Position numbers and translations under genes: made by a program | Assembly: GCF_003473485.1 (NCBI RefSeq) | Contig: NC_053042.1 | Location: 26,709,262-26,773,261, forward strand | Source of the DNA: Medicago truncatula | Lineage: Eukaryota; Streptophyta; Magnoliopsida; Fabales; Fabaceae | Reading direction: 5' to 3' | DNA length: 64,000 bases | The notes under the pieces: generated by a model | What the model saw: only the letters and a program-made list of their open reading frames with translations | What the model was told of the DNA's origin: nothing | Database searches by the model: none | Part shown: in pieces, positions 11,381 through 23,670 of the stretch | How the letters are laid out: the number at the start of each line of letters is the position of its first letter | Numbering within the stretch: position 1 is the first letter of the stretch

Positions 11381-12573
11381 ACGGTGCAGCTGGTCTTATC
11401 AAACATCACATCATAACCATTATCACATAATTGACTAATGCTCAACAGGTTATGTTCAAGACCATCTACCAGCCACACATTATTAATTGAGGTTGAGGAG
11501 TTACCAATAGTTCCTGTACCAATGATCTTGCCAGGTTGGCTGCCACCAAACTTCACGTTGCCTCCTTCTTTCATTGTAAGGGTAAGGAACATAGACTTCT
11601 CTCATGTCATATGCCTTGAGCAACCGTTGTCTAGGTACCATGACTTTTGCTTTGCCTTTGCTTTTAGACATATATATCTGCAGCATTGACATTTTCAGCT
11701 TTAGGTACCCATTGTTTTATGGGTCCTTTGGGGTTAGTACTGGAAGTTTTACTCTTCACCTCTTGTACCTTGTGCTGAGAGTTCAGTTGCTTTTGATTAC
11801 TCTTTTCCTTGGGTTTAACACCTTTAGGTTCCGAGTCACAGATAGCAACAACTGTTTTCTTCCTCTGAAACTTAGGCTTGAAGATACCAGCTTCTGGTTT
11901 AATCAGACTCTGAGGAACATGTTCTGATCTCTTCAGAAGCTTTATCTTTGGAGTCTTAGAATCAAAAGTTATCATTTCCTTTGGCTTGGAATTCTTTGGC
12001 TTTGATGTAATCTCAGCCTTAGAACTAGAAGCTTCAGGTTCTGACTGAAGAACAGTTTCACTCTTAGCACCTTCAGGTACAAAGACTGTTTTCAAACCTT
12101 CCTTGATGCATTCACAACATGCTTTAAGACTGATTTCATTAGGTTTCCCTTCTGAAAAACCAATCCCGTTGCCATTGTTTCTATAGATGCTGTAAATCAT
12201 GGAAGCCACTTTGCTTCTGTCAATACCAGATATAATGTATTCTTCAAGACCAATTTCCTCTGTACTTAAAGACTTTCCTTTACACTTCTCTTGTAGCTTC
12301 TGACAAAGATGGTTGAGTTTTTCTTCATAAGTTTTACAAATGAAGTCAAACTCTCTAAGTCCTTCTTCAGAAGCTTTCAAATCCAATAGTTGATTCTTGT
12401 TGTTTCATTAAAGCAATATATTTTTGCTTTAAATCTTTCAACTCATTGGTTCTGTGTTCGAAGTGTGTTAGAAGTTCTTTAAGTGAATCAATCAATTCTT
12501 CTCTGGGAAATTTAGAATATATCTCATTTTTATCTTCTGAATCAGAATTTACTTCTGAAGTCACTGTAGCTAC
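11381..12573 (-). pseudogene. gag/pol-side internal region of the SIRE-like element
   Basis: Minus-strand translations give a lysine-rich gag-side stretch. Near the left edge they give the segment that precedes copia integrase (WLVDGLEHNLLSISQLCD). It is cut by the Ogre-like insertion on its left and separated from the gag region by a solo LTR. Confidence 0.7.
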
Positions 12574-13730
12574 TGATAGATATTTTAGCAAGTGTACTAA
12601 ATACTATCGAAGTAGTAAAAATATCGTTCCCATGAGGACTCTGTTAATCTCAATTTAGCAATCAAGTAAATATTTAGGATGTATAAATTTCTTTTAGTTG
12701 CCCTAAGGCAGTAGTTTTGGTTTGCATAAAATTAAATAAACAGAATATAAAGATAGAGTTGGAAAGAATAAGATAGAGATGAGATTAGGTCTTTCGAATC
12801 ATCTAAGTTCCCCTAATTGGTATACTGCACCTATTCTTATGAATGATGTTCTAGTTCCACGATAGTTAACAAAATAGTCCTAATCAATCCCTTGAGTTAG
12901 GACCCTCTTCTTAGACCACAGCCCCTAATTCCTTAGGTGATCAAATAATCTTTGAAGGTTTTAAGAACGTTAACCTAATATCACTAACAAACGATTATCC
13001 ATTCCTAGACTAACCCTGTTTATTAGAACAATTCAATTCTGTCTAAGTAGAAAGCTATGGTCAGTAGTCATTCATTCTCACTAAATCATGTTTATATTTG
13101 ATTAGGATATAAAAAGTATTAAGAACAATTGAATTGAATAAAAACTAGATTATCATTCACAATAAATAGAGTTTCACAGCAACATGGTTCAATTAGGGTT
13201 ACAAATAATCATCTCAGACCTAATCTCTAAGAGATTTAGCTACTCATAATTGAGTTTACAAATAGCATAATCAATAGTGAAAGTAAAACATACATTAACT
13301 GATAGAAGGTTGAAGAAATCGCCCTCATAGCCGTCTTTAGGTCTCAAAATCGCACTTTGCTCTCTCCAAATCGTAACCCTTGTCTTTGGAATAGACTTCA
13401 GCTTAAATAGGCACAGAATTCCGCCTAAAATCGTGCCACGATTTAAGTAAATCGTGGCACGATTCTCCTTGAATCGCAAATTGCTGAATTAGGATTTCCT
13501 CAGATCATGCCACGATTATGCCATCGTGACACGATTTCTTCAATGTCGAAGCTTGATTTTGGTCTTCTACAATCGTGTCACGTTTTTACCAAATCGTGAC
13601 ACGATTCTCTTCTTTGTATTTTCTTCAGTTTTCTACTATTTTGCTGCATAAGTTTCCTTGTGAACTCCAATTTTGTGATCAAAATACATATAAAAAGACT
13701 CTAAAAATAACGAATGACGGACTGTCATCA
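12574..13730 (-). mobile_element. Solo LTR nested in the SIRE-like element, TSD GCTAC
   Basis: The insert begins TGATAG and ends GTCATCA, is flanked on both sides by GCTAC (12569-12573 and 13731-13735), and has no internal region. On the minus strand its end (TTTAGTACACTTGC...TATCA) resembles the end of the LTR remnant finishing at 29012 (GGTACACTTGCC...CCATCA), so the two are probably related; the superfamily is not settled. It carries six copies of an AATCGTGNCACGATT palindrome at 13429-13606. Confidence 0.78.
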
Positions 13731-13897
13731 GCTACTAACCCAACAGCTACTTTAGCATCTTCTTCAGAATCGTCCTTTTCAGAGTCTAAATCACTGTCTA
13801 AATCTTCCCATGTCACCATCAAACTCTTTTTGATTTGCTTCTTGAATTTCTTAGTGTTGAAGCTTGATCTCTTTGACTTGTCTTTTGACTTCTCCTT

Positions 13898-14725
13898 CTA
13901 AAGATCAGGGCAATCTGCAATGAAGTGTCCAAGCTTCTTACAATTGAAGCATCCCTTCTGATCTTCTTTCTTGGAGTTCTTATAGCCACCTTTCTTCATC
14001 AGAAACTTCTTATTCTTCTTCGCCAGATACTCAAGCTTATTTGAGAGCATAGCCATCTTCTCAGTAGGATCCTCATCAGAATCTCCATTCGGTGATTCTT
14101 CTTCAGACTCCACAACTTTGAGAGCCTTTGATGACCTTCCTTTGAATGGTAAGGCAATGGATTTTCTTTTCTTGGATGACTCATGTTCATTAAGACTAAT
14201 CTCATGAACTTTAAGAGAGCTGACAAGATCTTCAACACTTAGAGTGTTCAAATCTTTAGCTTCCTCAATAGCAGTCACCTTAGGTCTCCATCTAGTAGGT
14301 AAGCTTCTGAGTATCTTGCTTACATGATCAGAAGCTACATAGCTTTTCTTCAGTATTTGAATTCCTGAAACTAGAGTTTGAAATCTTGAGTACATTTGCT
14401 CAATACTTTCATCATCTTTCATTTTGAACAACTCATACTGATGAACAAGCATAAGAGCCTTTGCTTCTCTGACTTTCTTGCTGCCTTCATAGTTAGCACA
14501 GAGAGAAGCAAACATTGATCTAGTAGTGGATTTGTCACTCATCTTCATATACTCTGCTTTAGGTATAGCTTTGACAAGTGCTCCTCTGATTATGTGATGC
14601 TTCTTGTAAAGTTTCTTCTGAGCAGGAGTATGCTTTCTTCTATCAATAGCAGCTCCTTCTTCATCACCGACCAAGTCACCAATACCATCTTCAAGTATGT
14701 CCCATAGTTCTTCATCTAAACCCAT
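13898..14725 (-). pseudogene. gag region of the SIRE-like element
   Basis: The product shows the copia gag (UBN2-type) fold signature, with phrases such as YEGSKKVREAKALMLVHQYE and ILRSLPTRW. It ends in a CCHC zinc knuckle, CFNCKKLGHFIADC. The parent element is broken, so this is treated as a fossil. Confidence 0.8.
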
Positions 14726-14891
14726 GACATGATTGTAGAAGTTGGTTTTCCACCAAGAAAATTCTTCAGGATCTCCATTAAACTTTGGAACTTTTCCATA
14801 GTCAAACTTCTTGTTGCTACCATAATCATAAGGGATGGTAGTGCAGATCTTTGACTGTTACACTGTTAAGTGTTTTGACAATAGAGAGCAA

Positions 14892-14903
14892 GCTCTGATA
14901 CCA
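14892..14903 (-). other. Primer binding site (initiator tRNA-Met type)
   Basis: TGGTATCAGAGC on the minus strand, two bases after the LTR end; this is the usual primer site of plant copia elements. Confidence 0.85.
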
Positions 14904-14905
14904 AA

Positions 14906-16155
14906 TGAAGGTGAGAAAAACACAACGGGGGGGGTGAATTGTGTTTTATTTTTCTTTTTCTTTTTCTTTTTCTACTTCTGAAGAGATGTTCAGAACTAAG
15001 TGCAACAGATAAAAATAGAGAGAGAAAGAGAGAGAACAGACATAAGCAATTTATACAGGTTCCTTCCACAAACCAGAAGTCAGTCATGTCCCCCTTGCAC
15101 TTCCAAGGAGAGTTCACTATGTAATATCTGATTACAAATGCTCACTACTAAACTTAGTATGAGAATTCAAATTGCTCAAGCACAACTGCAAGAGACTTCC
15201 TATGCTCCTGAACACAATCAAGAGACTTCTATTGCTCAAGCACAACTGCAAGAGACTTCTTAATTCAAACAGAATTACAAAGAAAATTGTTTGAAGTTGA
15301 ACACTTGATATACAATCAGTGGTGTTCACAATACAAATCAGATACAGACTCTAAAGACTCTAGAATTCCTAAGATATAAGCTTTGTTAAGAAATTCTAAG
15401 TGAACTTTGAAGTGCAGAACAAATTCAACATTTGGCTTAGTTGATGCGTATATTGTTCTTATGAAACTCTGTGTCTTCAGTCCTTTATATAGAGGTCTGA
15501 GAGAGACGTTGAATTGCCAGCACATCCAAAATAGAGTCGTTTGAAGCTTTTGATAATTCACCATTGATCCTTTGCCTGATATGGTCATTGTCCTATGAAG
15601 GATCAATTTCAAATGCGTTCCCAATGTGCATAAACATTGTTGCATGCAGAGCTGTTATTCTTGTCTTGTAGCAGAGACAAAAACAGAGTAGTGCAGATAG
15701 TGGTTGTACACTTCGTACAAACGCACTATGTCAACGCTCCTTGAGGAATAAGCATCCAATGCTTTTCAAAATAGTCGTTGCTAACTTTCCAAGTCTTCTG
15801 CAATTTCTGGCGAGATTAAATCCTTGAAACAGCTTTTGAAGCTTTAGGTTGCATTTTCCGATGACCTGCAGCTTTTGATGAACTTGCTTCTGATGACGTC
15901 ATCACTTCAGAAGCACTTTGTCTTCAGGAGGACTTCAAACTTCAGGAGCAGTTTTCTTCAGACGCTTTAAGCTTCCCTTTTTGTTGATGTACTTTGCTCT
16001 TTATTTGTTCTTCCAAGACCAAATAGATGTCAAATTTTTGTCTATAGTCCTGTACACTTAAACAAATATTAGCGTGTCCAAATGACAATTTTTAATACTT
16101 TGTTATCATCAAAACTCTTAAGGATTATTATTGCTAAACACATTTTGTTCCAACA
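14906..16155 (-). repeat. 5' LTR of the first SIRE-like element
   Basis: Minus strand begins TGTTGGAACAAAATG and ends TTTCTCACCTTCA, followed by TT and the primer site. Three relatives of similar length occur at 26992-28296, 44464-45716 and 50772-52084. It carries the palindrome TGACGTCA (15894-15901), a bZIP-type site, among repeated CTTCTGAAG-like motifs. Confidence 0.88.
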
Positions 16156-16770
16156 AAGCCGTGTAGTGTTTCCTGTCTTCTGTTTGTATCGTTTTTTTGC
16201 TTGCTTGCATTGTTCTGTTGTGTTGTTTGTTTTAATGTTTTTGTTTCAGATCAGAGATTTTAGGTGGTATTAGACGTAGCTTTTTTGCGGTGGTGTGCCT
16301 TTGTAAACCCGAAAAGGGCCTGTTCCTTTAAACCTGTAAGGGTTGCTTTGAAACCGGTTGAGTTGGCGGTCCTGAACTTGATTCTCTGATAATATTTCAG
16401 GTCTGTTGAGGTCAATAGGTTTCTAGACTCCTCTCCGATATTGTCCGATATTGTCCTAGGGGGTTGATGGTACGTGGATCGTAATACCGTATTGGCGGTC
16501 GATCCATTCACCTTTTATGAACCCTTTTTTATCTTACGGACTTTCACTTTTCATCTTTTTTGTAACTTGGTTTCGTGTCTGTACGCAGATGCGCTGGGCT
16601 ATGCCATTGAGGAGTGTTAGTTTTGTTAGGATTGATTAGGGTTGTTCTACCGGCTTTGTATTATCTTGTTTTATTCCCATTTAGGTTGTACATGGGTCAG
16701 GTCTAATGCCCCGGTCTCTGTATCTCGTTTTTTTATTTTATATATATTTTCCATTTTGCTTAAAATTTAA
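16156..16770 (+). repeat. LINE-like interspersed repeat, copy 1
   Basis: This stretch shares many blocks with 34080-34740 (GTTTCAGATCAGAGATT, CGATCCATTC, TTTGTAACTT, GTCTCTGTATCT) in the same order. The A/T-rich 3' end suggests a non-LTR origin. No conserved protein was found. Confidence 0.5.
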
Positions 16771-16782
16771 AATTTAAAATTT

Positions 16783-17066
16783 TGGAGAACAAGACAAACA
16801 ATATGCGAGAAGACAAATAAACATGTGGCCTATATGTTTTATTTATATATTTGCTTTTCGTGCAAGTATAATGATATTTTTGCTCCAAATTATGCATGTT
16901 TTTTGCCCAAGTCATAATTTAGTGGCACAAGACAGAGAATAAAAGGAAAACATTTATATTTTAAGATTATTGTTATACTCTACTTGTTTGAGAAAATTAA
17001 GCATGTTATAAACTTTTTGTACAATTTTCTTATAATATAATGCATATATACTTCTGGTAAGCTATC
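16783..17066 (+). repeat. 285-bp segment duplicated at 32717-33004
   Basis: By eye the two copies are over 90% identical from GGAGAACAAGA to GGTAAGCTATCTATT. The segment is A/T rich, without a coding signal or terminal repeats that would name it. Confidence 0.75.
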
Positions 17067-18035
17067 TATTAAGTATGTGGGCCTTATCCTCGACTTCTGT
17101 GTGTAAATTTTCAAGTGGTTACTGTTACTTCGTCAATCTACTAAAAAGAGATAAAATTTAATTATACTTTATTTTCACCTAATTAACAAATTTACAGAAT
17201 GAGAACTCCAATTTCAGTCAAAAAAGAAAATGATAAACCCTAAATTTCTCAATTATAAAGAGAAGCAACATCAACACGGTCATACACATAACCAAAGTTT
17301 TGATTTCCCTCTCAATTTGTTAATTTTTTTTTTTTTTTTACAATAATTTGTTAATTGTTATAGACATTGAAAATGATAAAATCACTTAGTTTTTCAAAAT
17401 AGGAAAAATCGTAAAATATAGTTATGATGTATATTGATTTTTTAAAATGAAATGTATATAATATTTAAATGAGTCACTGTTGACATCAGGTGTCAACGGA
17501 TTCGTTGACATCAAATCTCAACTATTTATTTTATTTAATCAAAGATTAATTATAGTGCCACGTTTATATTTATTGTGTATCCTTTCTTTCAATATTAAAA
17601 TAATTGCATATGAATGCTCCATATCTGAACAATTAATTTTGTCCAAAAAAAAAACTGAATAATTAAAAAAATTATTAACTTTGGACCCGTTTGTTATAGC
17701 TTTTTTCAAAATAGATTTTGATAGTGTAATGTGATTTTGTTATTATTTTTTTAACAAAGAAATTTTCAACGAAAGCTTCAAATGAAAAATCCGTTTGAAT
17801 AGTTTATCTTAAAATATCAATCAACTTTGTTCCAAGTATTTCATCATTTGGTTATAATTTTTTTATACTAAAATTTTGAAAAAAAATCTCTAAAAAAAAA
17901 AAGCTATTTCAAATAGCTTTTCATAAAAATCATTTTTAAAATATGTCATTTTGAAAAATTATGTGATTTTTACTATGTAAAATCTTGAACAATGAACATT
18001 TAAGTTAATGAATGTCAAAATCTCTTTTTTAACTT
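17067..18035. other. A/T-rich intergenic stretch
   Basis: No gene was recognised. Homopolymer runs and phrases such as AGCTATTTCAAATAGCTTTT (a self-complementary 18-mer core near 17903) suggest MITE remnants. Confidence 0.4.
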
Positions 18036-18960
18036 TTTTTTTTTTTTGCACAAGCTAAAATGATGTATATTAAAAACACCGACAATAACACCCCGCACAA
18101 GGCGTGCAAAAGGTGAAATTCCGGAAAATATTTACAAGTACAAAGTGCTCAAACACTTGCACCACCCTACCACAAAACACAAAAATTCAATGGAGAACCC
18201 CCATACAAAGAAGCGGGTGATTCCACCAATCATACCAGCTAAAACTACAATATTTAAAATTTGCTTTCATCCAAAAAAATGAATAACGCTTCACATTGTC
18301 TAATAATCCTTGAGAATCGAAAGGCTCGTTTTGGAAAATGCTTTTGTTCCGATTCTGCCAAATAACCCAAGCGCAAGAATACCAAATACCTTGCATAAAA
18401 ACATGAGTGCATCTAGGCAATCCCGCCATGAAACAGAAATGCTTGTGATGATCACGTAACTCAAAGTGGTGCACCCAATATAAACCTAACCACGAACAAA
18501 CAGAATACCATAAAGAAAGAGATGTACCGCAGTCTAAAAAAAGGTGGCGTGCTGTTTCCGTCACGTCACAACCAGCCGTGCAAGATACCTCTGCCGGATG
18601 AAGAATATTGCGTCGTAAAAGATTGTCACGAGTCGGAAGTCGATTACGAAGCAAACGCCAAACAAACAACGAAACCTTTGTCGGAATGGACTTATGCCAC
18701 ACATTGTCAACGAAGCTCCTATCCACCTGATGACCATTATTAGTTACAAAACGATACGCCTCCCGTACATTGTAACCCTGTGAAGGATCAAGTGCCCAAC
18801 ACCATTTATCGATAACATTAACCTGCAAAACAACATTATGTAATAATATGGAACACTCCCGCACACACTCCTCCTCCCAAGCAAACAAACGACGTCTCCA
18901 CAACCACGCCCGACCATCCACCTCCCACCCCTCCCTCTCCATCTCCGCCACCTTACACTT
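18036..18960 (-). mobile_element. 3' end of an L1-type LINE (zf-RVT region of ORF2)
   Basis: Minus-strand sequence from 18951 to 18187 encodes about 250 residues ending the ORF2 protein. It includes the zinc-binding reverse transcriptase C-terminal domain: VWHKSIPTKVSLFVWRLLRN, LPTRDNLLRR, then a Cys/His cluster (CTAGCDVTETARHLFLDC). A 3' tail follows that ends in GCTTGTGC and a poly-A tract (T run at about 18037-18048 on the plus strand). Reverse transcriptase and endonuclease are absent, so the copy is 5'-truncated, as is usual for LINEs. No clear target duplication was found. Confidence 0.85.
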
Positions 18961-19939
18961 ATATCAAATGAGTTTGAAATAACTTTTACTATTTTTGAGT
19001 AAATTTAAAAAAAAAAAACTATTTTTTAAAAATACAAAGGAAAATTCACATGATCATTTTTAATAATTTCGATCACATACTAATATTGTTTTCAGTCACT
19101 AAACTTAATTTGAATGAATTGTCTTGCCCCGATACTCCTTTGCATCTTCATTCGCTCTTGGCTAATTGCTCACATGGATCAGAACCTTTTTAGATGTTTA
19201 GGTAAAATTTATTAAATTGGTTGTATTTAGAAGAAGGTAGTAAATCTAAGGGTACATTTTTTGCCATTTGGTGATGCCTTGTAAATTTGAGTGATATTCT
19301 CTGTTTTTTGGTGTTTTTTTCTGGGTACATCTTGTATTAGGAGGGCCAAAAGTTGTCGTAATATATTTCATTTTAGTCTTTTCAAAAATAAAAAGGGTAC
19401 ATTTTTTTTATGTTTTTGCTTAGATTGTAGGAATTTTAGGTTTGGAAAATATACATACATATATAAAAAAGCAATTAGAGGATCTGGATGCAGAATAGAT
19501 AAAATCAAAAGTTGTGGTTCTGGTTAAATGAAAAAACCCATCAAACTAAGTAGAATTGATTGGTATGAAACACATGAAATCATAAGAAATAATTGTGTAG
19601 CTGAAATCAGTGAGAATACACATTTCTTCATTGTTATTCGTTTAGTGATTGTATAGGAAACTCTACAGAGAACGCACATGAGTTAATTGAGAAACACGTT
19701 TTCACACATTTACAAATATGGATGATGAATTGGAAAAGCAGTTACATACGTATGGCCATACCAAAAGGCAGAGTCAAAAATAGAGTGAGAAATATTAGGA
19801 AATAACAAAATAAATGTGATTTGGTATTGGGAACAAAATGAATGATATTTACAAAGTCCAAAAATGTTATCACCGTCCATGAATTATGGGGCCTCTTAAT
19901 TTCATTCTTTGATAATGACATTCATTTGGAAATTGGGAT
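18961..19939. other. Intergenic region upstream of FAD2
   Basis: A/T rich with no coding signal. A phrase at about 19052-19085 (TTTAATAATTTCGATCACAT) also occurs at about 33538, so part of this region is shared with the 33-kb locus. Confidence 0.4.
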
Positions 19940-19990
19940 TGAGCAACCATAGGTTAAATACTCCATCATCTCTAACCCCTCCTTCACAAA
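19940..19990 (+). promoter_or_regulatory. Probable FAD2 core promoter
   Basis: A TATA-like TTAAATA (19954-19960) is followed about 30 bp later by a pyrimidine patch (TTTCTCTCTCTCTCAC). That is the usual arrangement just ahead of a plant leader exon. The transcription start itself is not visible. Confidence 0.35.
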
Positions 19991-20057
19991 ATCTTTCTCT
20001 CTCTCTCACACATTATTCAAATATACATCGATTTATAAACCTCTCCTCCAGTTTCAG
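19985..20057 (+). other. FAD2 5' UTR exon
   Basis: The leader ends with a good donor, TTTCAG|GTAATT, at 20057/20058. FAD2 genes of many plants have a leader exon of this kind followed by a long leader intron. The start is approximate. Confidence 0.6.
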
Positions 20058-21678
20058 GTAATTTTTTATTGTCTTTTCAATAATTTATTTGGTTTAATTT
20101 GTTTTCTTTGTTTATTTAGGGTAAATTCTAATGTTATAGCTAGTAGTTTTATTTATACAACCGTTTCTTTTGATCTAGTAATTTTCGTTCCGTAATCATT
20201 CATTTCATGTGATTTTAGGGTTAGTTTTTGTGATTTTGGCTTTTCAATACTTTGTTTTCTCAAGAATTGTTCATTCATTTCGTTGAAAATTTCGGGTGAC
20301 ATGAAAACGATCAAATTAATCTAGTTGTGGCTATAATGCAAACCTTAATATTGTGGGATGTGTATTTTTTTTTTTGTTGGTAATATTATCACTTATTGAT
20401 TGATATTCAAGCGGATCAAGTTAGGGTTTTAGACTCAAATTTTAAGAGAAAAAAAGGCTTAAAAAATTGAACTTTATAGTATGACAAATAAGTTATAGAT
20501 GTTTAAATTGGGGGCTTCAGCAAAGTTTTATTTATTTTGCATTTTATGTTATATTTATCTCCATATTTCATAAAACCTCAATAAGATTGTTTTGAACCTC
20601 TAAATATGTTGTCTTAGTCTTGATAATAGGTAGGTCTCACATTATTTGTGTTTGTGACTAAGTAATTATTTCTAATTTGTGAGTTTAACCCATGCTCTAT
20701 TGAAAAGGCAAACCATATTTGTTGAAAATATTATCATGTGGTGTTACTTTTTATATGGTTATAGAGACTCTACCTATAATTGCACATTGGTGTCAATTTT
20801 ATTGCCATTTATAAAATGTGATATCTGTTTACATCATGCAAGGCTATGGCCAAGTAGTCAAATTAGAAAACTCTTCTTATGTTTGGACTTTTCTAATATA
20901 AAATTGAGCTTTTTGTACATGACTTTTATGTAAAACAAAACTAATGTGTTAAATATGTTCTTAGCTTTATAGCTTTCTGTTTAGTCACAAAAAACATGTA
21001 ACTTAACAGTTCGTAAAGACTACATAGTCTTAAAGGAATAAAAAACAAATGTAAATTTTTATAGGTATAGAAAACATATTTAACCATTCATATCTAAACT
21101 AAGAACATAACTATTATTATTATTCTTATTATTATCTATTTCCAAAATTTAAAGTAAAATTTATTAGTAGGTAGAAGTTTGAAACCTTAACTTTTGAGCA
21201 ATCATATTGTTTTATTGCTTAACAAGTTATTAGTCACCAAAATAGCTTGTAAAAACCGACTTGTACCTAGTTTACTTATTACTTAGTTGTTTAGTTTTTA
21301 TTGCACAAGCTACTTAATTATTTTGCATATGTTAGTTAGATTGTTTACGTTGTTTCATCTATAAACCATAAACGTTGAAGCCAAAGTCACCACACGTTAT
21401 CAATGAAATTTTGTTCGGTACGTTGTTTCATCTATAAACCATAAGAATGAGTTTTGATGTGTAAATGCTCTAACAATGACATACTTCAATTTTACACGCA
21501 AAAAATGTTTTGCCAATTTCAACCATTTTGCATTTCACACGATTTATAACAATATATGTGATAAACTTGGCTTTTAATCTAAAAATGTTGTGATTATATG
21601 ATGAAAATTGCAACAAAATTTGCACTACATATAAAGTGATACGTAATAATTATTGTGATTGTGTTTTTTTCTTTATAG
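20058..21678 (+). other. FAD2 leader (5' UTR) intron, 1,621 bp
   Basis: Bounded by GTAATT and a pyrimidine-rich acceptor TTTTTTTCTTTATAG. It is T-rich throughout with no coding signal. The acceptor lies 11 nt ahead of the start codon, the standard FAD2 layout. Confidence 0.7.
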
Positions 21679-21689
21679 GTTGTGTGCAA

Positions 21690-22844
21690 ATGGGAGCAGG
21701 TGGTAGAGCCTCTAATCCTCCATCACAAAGGAAAATAGAGAATGATGAACATTTGAAGAGGGTTCCAACTACAAAACCACCATTCACTCTTGGTGAAGTC
21801 AAGAAAGCAATTCCACCACATTGTTTTCACCGTTCATTGATTAGATCATTTTCCTATGTCATTGTTGACCTTACCATAGCATCAATCCTTGCCTATATAG
21901 CCACAAATTACTTTCCTACCCTTCCACATAACCTCTCATTTTTGGCGTGGCCCGTTTATTGGGCCATCCAAGGATGCATTCTAACCGGAGTTTGGGTCAT
22001 TGCACATGAATGTGGCCATCATGCATTTAGTAATTATCAATGGGTCGACGATTTAGTTGGCCTTGTCCTTCATTCTTGCCTCTTGGTACCTTATTTTTCG
22101 TGGAAATATAGTCATCGCCGCCACCACTCTAACACAGGTTCTCTCGAACGCGATGAGGTTTTTGTTCCTAAGAAAAAATCTCAAATTGGTTGGTATTTTA
22201 AATACCTTGACAACCCACTTGGAAGATTTCTGACACTCACTATAACACTCACTCTTGGTTGGCCCCTTTACTTAGCCTTCAATGTTTCGGGTCGGCCCTA
22301 CGATAGGTTCGCCTCACATTACGACCCATATGGGCCCATTTATTCCGATCGTGAAAGACTTCAAATTTATGTTTCAGATGTCGGGGTTCTCGCAGTTTCT
22401 TATGGGCTTTACCGTCTTGTTTTGGCCCAAGGTTTGAATTGGGTTATTTGTGTTTATGGAATTCCACTTCTTATTGTGAATGGATTTTTGGTTTTGATTA
22501 CTTACTTGCAACACACTCACCCTGCTTTGCCTCATTATGATTCTACTGAATGGGATTGGATGAGAGGTGCTTTGGCAACTGTGGATAGAGATTATGGAAT
22601 TCTTAATAAAGTTTTTCATAACATAACTGATACTCATGTGGTTCATCATATGTTTTCAACTATGCCTCATTATCATGCAATGGAAGCTACCAAAGGTGTG
22701 AAACCTATTTTGGGTGAATATTATCATTTTGATGGGACTCCTATTTACAAAGCTATGTGGAGAGAGGCTAAGGAGTGTCTTTATGTTGAGGCTGATGAAG
22801 GTAGTGAGGTTAAAGGTGTTTATTGGTACAAAAATAAATTTTAA
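21690..22844 (+). CDS. FAD2: Microsomal delta-12 (omega-6) oleate desaturase, FAD2 type
   Basis: The 384-residue protein inserts the second double bond into oleate on ER phosphatidylcholine, giving linoleate. It receives electrons from cytochrome b5 (family knowledge). The start is the ATG at 21690, giving MGAGGR, the family's normal N-terminus; open frame further upstream is leader intron. The three histidine boxes that bind the di-iron centre are intact: HECGHH (106-111), HRRHH (142-146) and HVVHH (316-320). Hydrophobic membrane segments lie at about 55-75, 85-105, 180-200 and 225-275. The C-terminus VYWYKNKF is an aromatic ER-retention signal. Length matches the usual 383-387 residues, and the coding part is intronless as in most FAD2 genes. 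A double-bond-diverging relative (acetylenase, hydroxylase, epoxygenase) is possible, but nothing in the boxes suggests one. Seed-type against constitutive expression cannot be read from the sequence. Confidence 0.96.
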   Translation: MGAGGRASNPPSQRKIENDEHLKRVPTTKPPFTLGEVKKAIPPHCFHRSLIRSFSYVIVDLTIASILAYIATNYFPTLPHNLSFLAWPVYWAIQGCILTGVWVIAHECGHHAFSNYQWVDDLVGLVLHSCLLVPYFSWKYSHRRHHSNTGSLERDEVFVPKKKSQIGWYFKYLDNPLGRFLTLTITLTLGWPLYLAFNVSGRPYDRFASHYDPYGPIYSDRERLQIYVSDVGVLAVSYGLYRLVLAQGLNWVICVYGIPLLIVNGFLVLITYLQHTHPALPHYDSTEWDWMRGALATVDRDYGILNKVFHNITDTHVVHHMFSTMPHYHAMEATKGVKPILGEYYHFDGTPIYKAMWREAKECLYVEADEGSEVKGVYWYKNKF

Positions 22845-23075
22845 TTAATTATAAGGTTAATGGTTTGTTAAAGCTACTAAGTGTATTGGTGTGGAATTGG
22901 GAAGTGTTAAGTTTGTTTTCATGACCATTTAGGATATGATGTTTCCTTTTGTCACATGTTGAATCTATGTTTGTGACTATGTGTCTTTGGAATAATTGAT
23001 ATGGTTGGATATCAATAGAAAAAATGGTCATAATAAAAGGATGGTGCATAGTGTTTTTTCTTAGTTAAAATAAAG
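22845..23075 (+). other. FAD2 3' UTR, approximate
   Basis: Candidate polyadenylation hexamers AATAAA are at about 23033 (CATAATAAAAGG) and 23070 (AAAATAAAG). The true cleavage site is not visible. Confidence 0.4.
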
Positions 23076-23422
23076 TTAAAGTCTTGTTGTGGTATTGGAG
23101 AATTAAAAATGTTGGTGATTTGAAAGCACTTTTTTTTCTTTAATTTACTTTCAATATTATTGCTAGCTTATTTCGACAAAATTGGAAAAATAGGGCGTCA
23201 AAGAAGTTTGAAATATGCTATACGACAAAAAATGAATAATTTGTGTGGTTTGAATGAATAAATGGTGTTATGTGCACTAGAATCCAACTGAATAGTGTCA
23301 TTTGATGATTTGAATTTGTTCTCAATACTTCTGACAAGAAATTTTAAACATCGCTAAACTTCATTATTTATTTATGTTATTTGAAGCCCATAGAAGTTTA
23401 AACACGGATATTGGGTGGGAGG

Positions 23423-23670
23423 AATGATATTTATACAAACCATTGAAAGGGGATTGGTGGCTTCGGCGCCCTTCATTCATTGGATATAACCCTCGAGCTC
23501 TAATCCAAAGTTCTGCCTTCTTATAACAATTTTTGAGGAAACATTTTTTCTCAATTCTTTTGGGACAAAAACAATAAAGCTGGAAAGAATGAGAGAAAAA
23601 GAGTAAAACACAATGTGAATATGAGATAAGATTTGTCCACAAAATACAAAATTATTGTATAAATATAATT
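23423..23670. mobile_element. MITE with ATGATATTTATACAA terminal inverted repeats
   Basis: AATGATATTTATACAA at the left and AATTATATTTATACAA (reverse complement) at the right form imperfect inverted ends about 250 bp apart. A related element is at 35677-35826 and shares the inner phrase ACAAAAACAATA. Confidence 0.55.

Larger units (their letters stand above)
11381..16155 (-). mobile_element. SIRE/Maximus-type Ty1-copia element, 5' portion
   Basis: Minus-strand order is LTR (16155-14906), TGGTATCAGAGC primer site, gag, then coding sequence leading towards pol, where the Ogre-like element interrupts it at 11380. A solo LTR is nested at 12574-13730. The remainder would lie left of the window. 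The element is broken by at least two insertions and is clearly older than the Ogre-like copy inside it. Confidence 0.85.

Noticed and set aside
11438-11927. Plus-strand open frames opposite the copia internal region
   Set aside because: They are antisense to recognisable copia sequence and carry no motif.
22374-22649. Open frame antisense to FAD2
   Set aside because: It is a shadow of the conserved desaturase coding sequence and has no features of its own.
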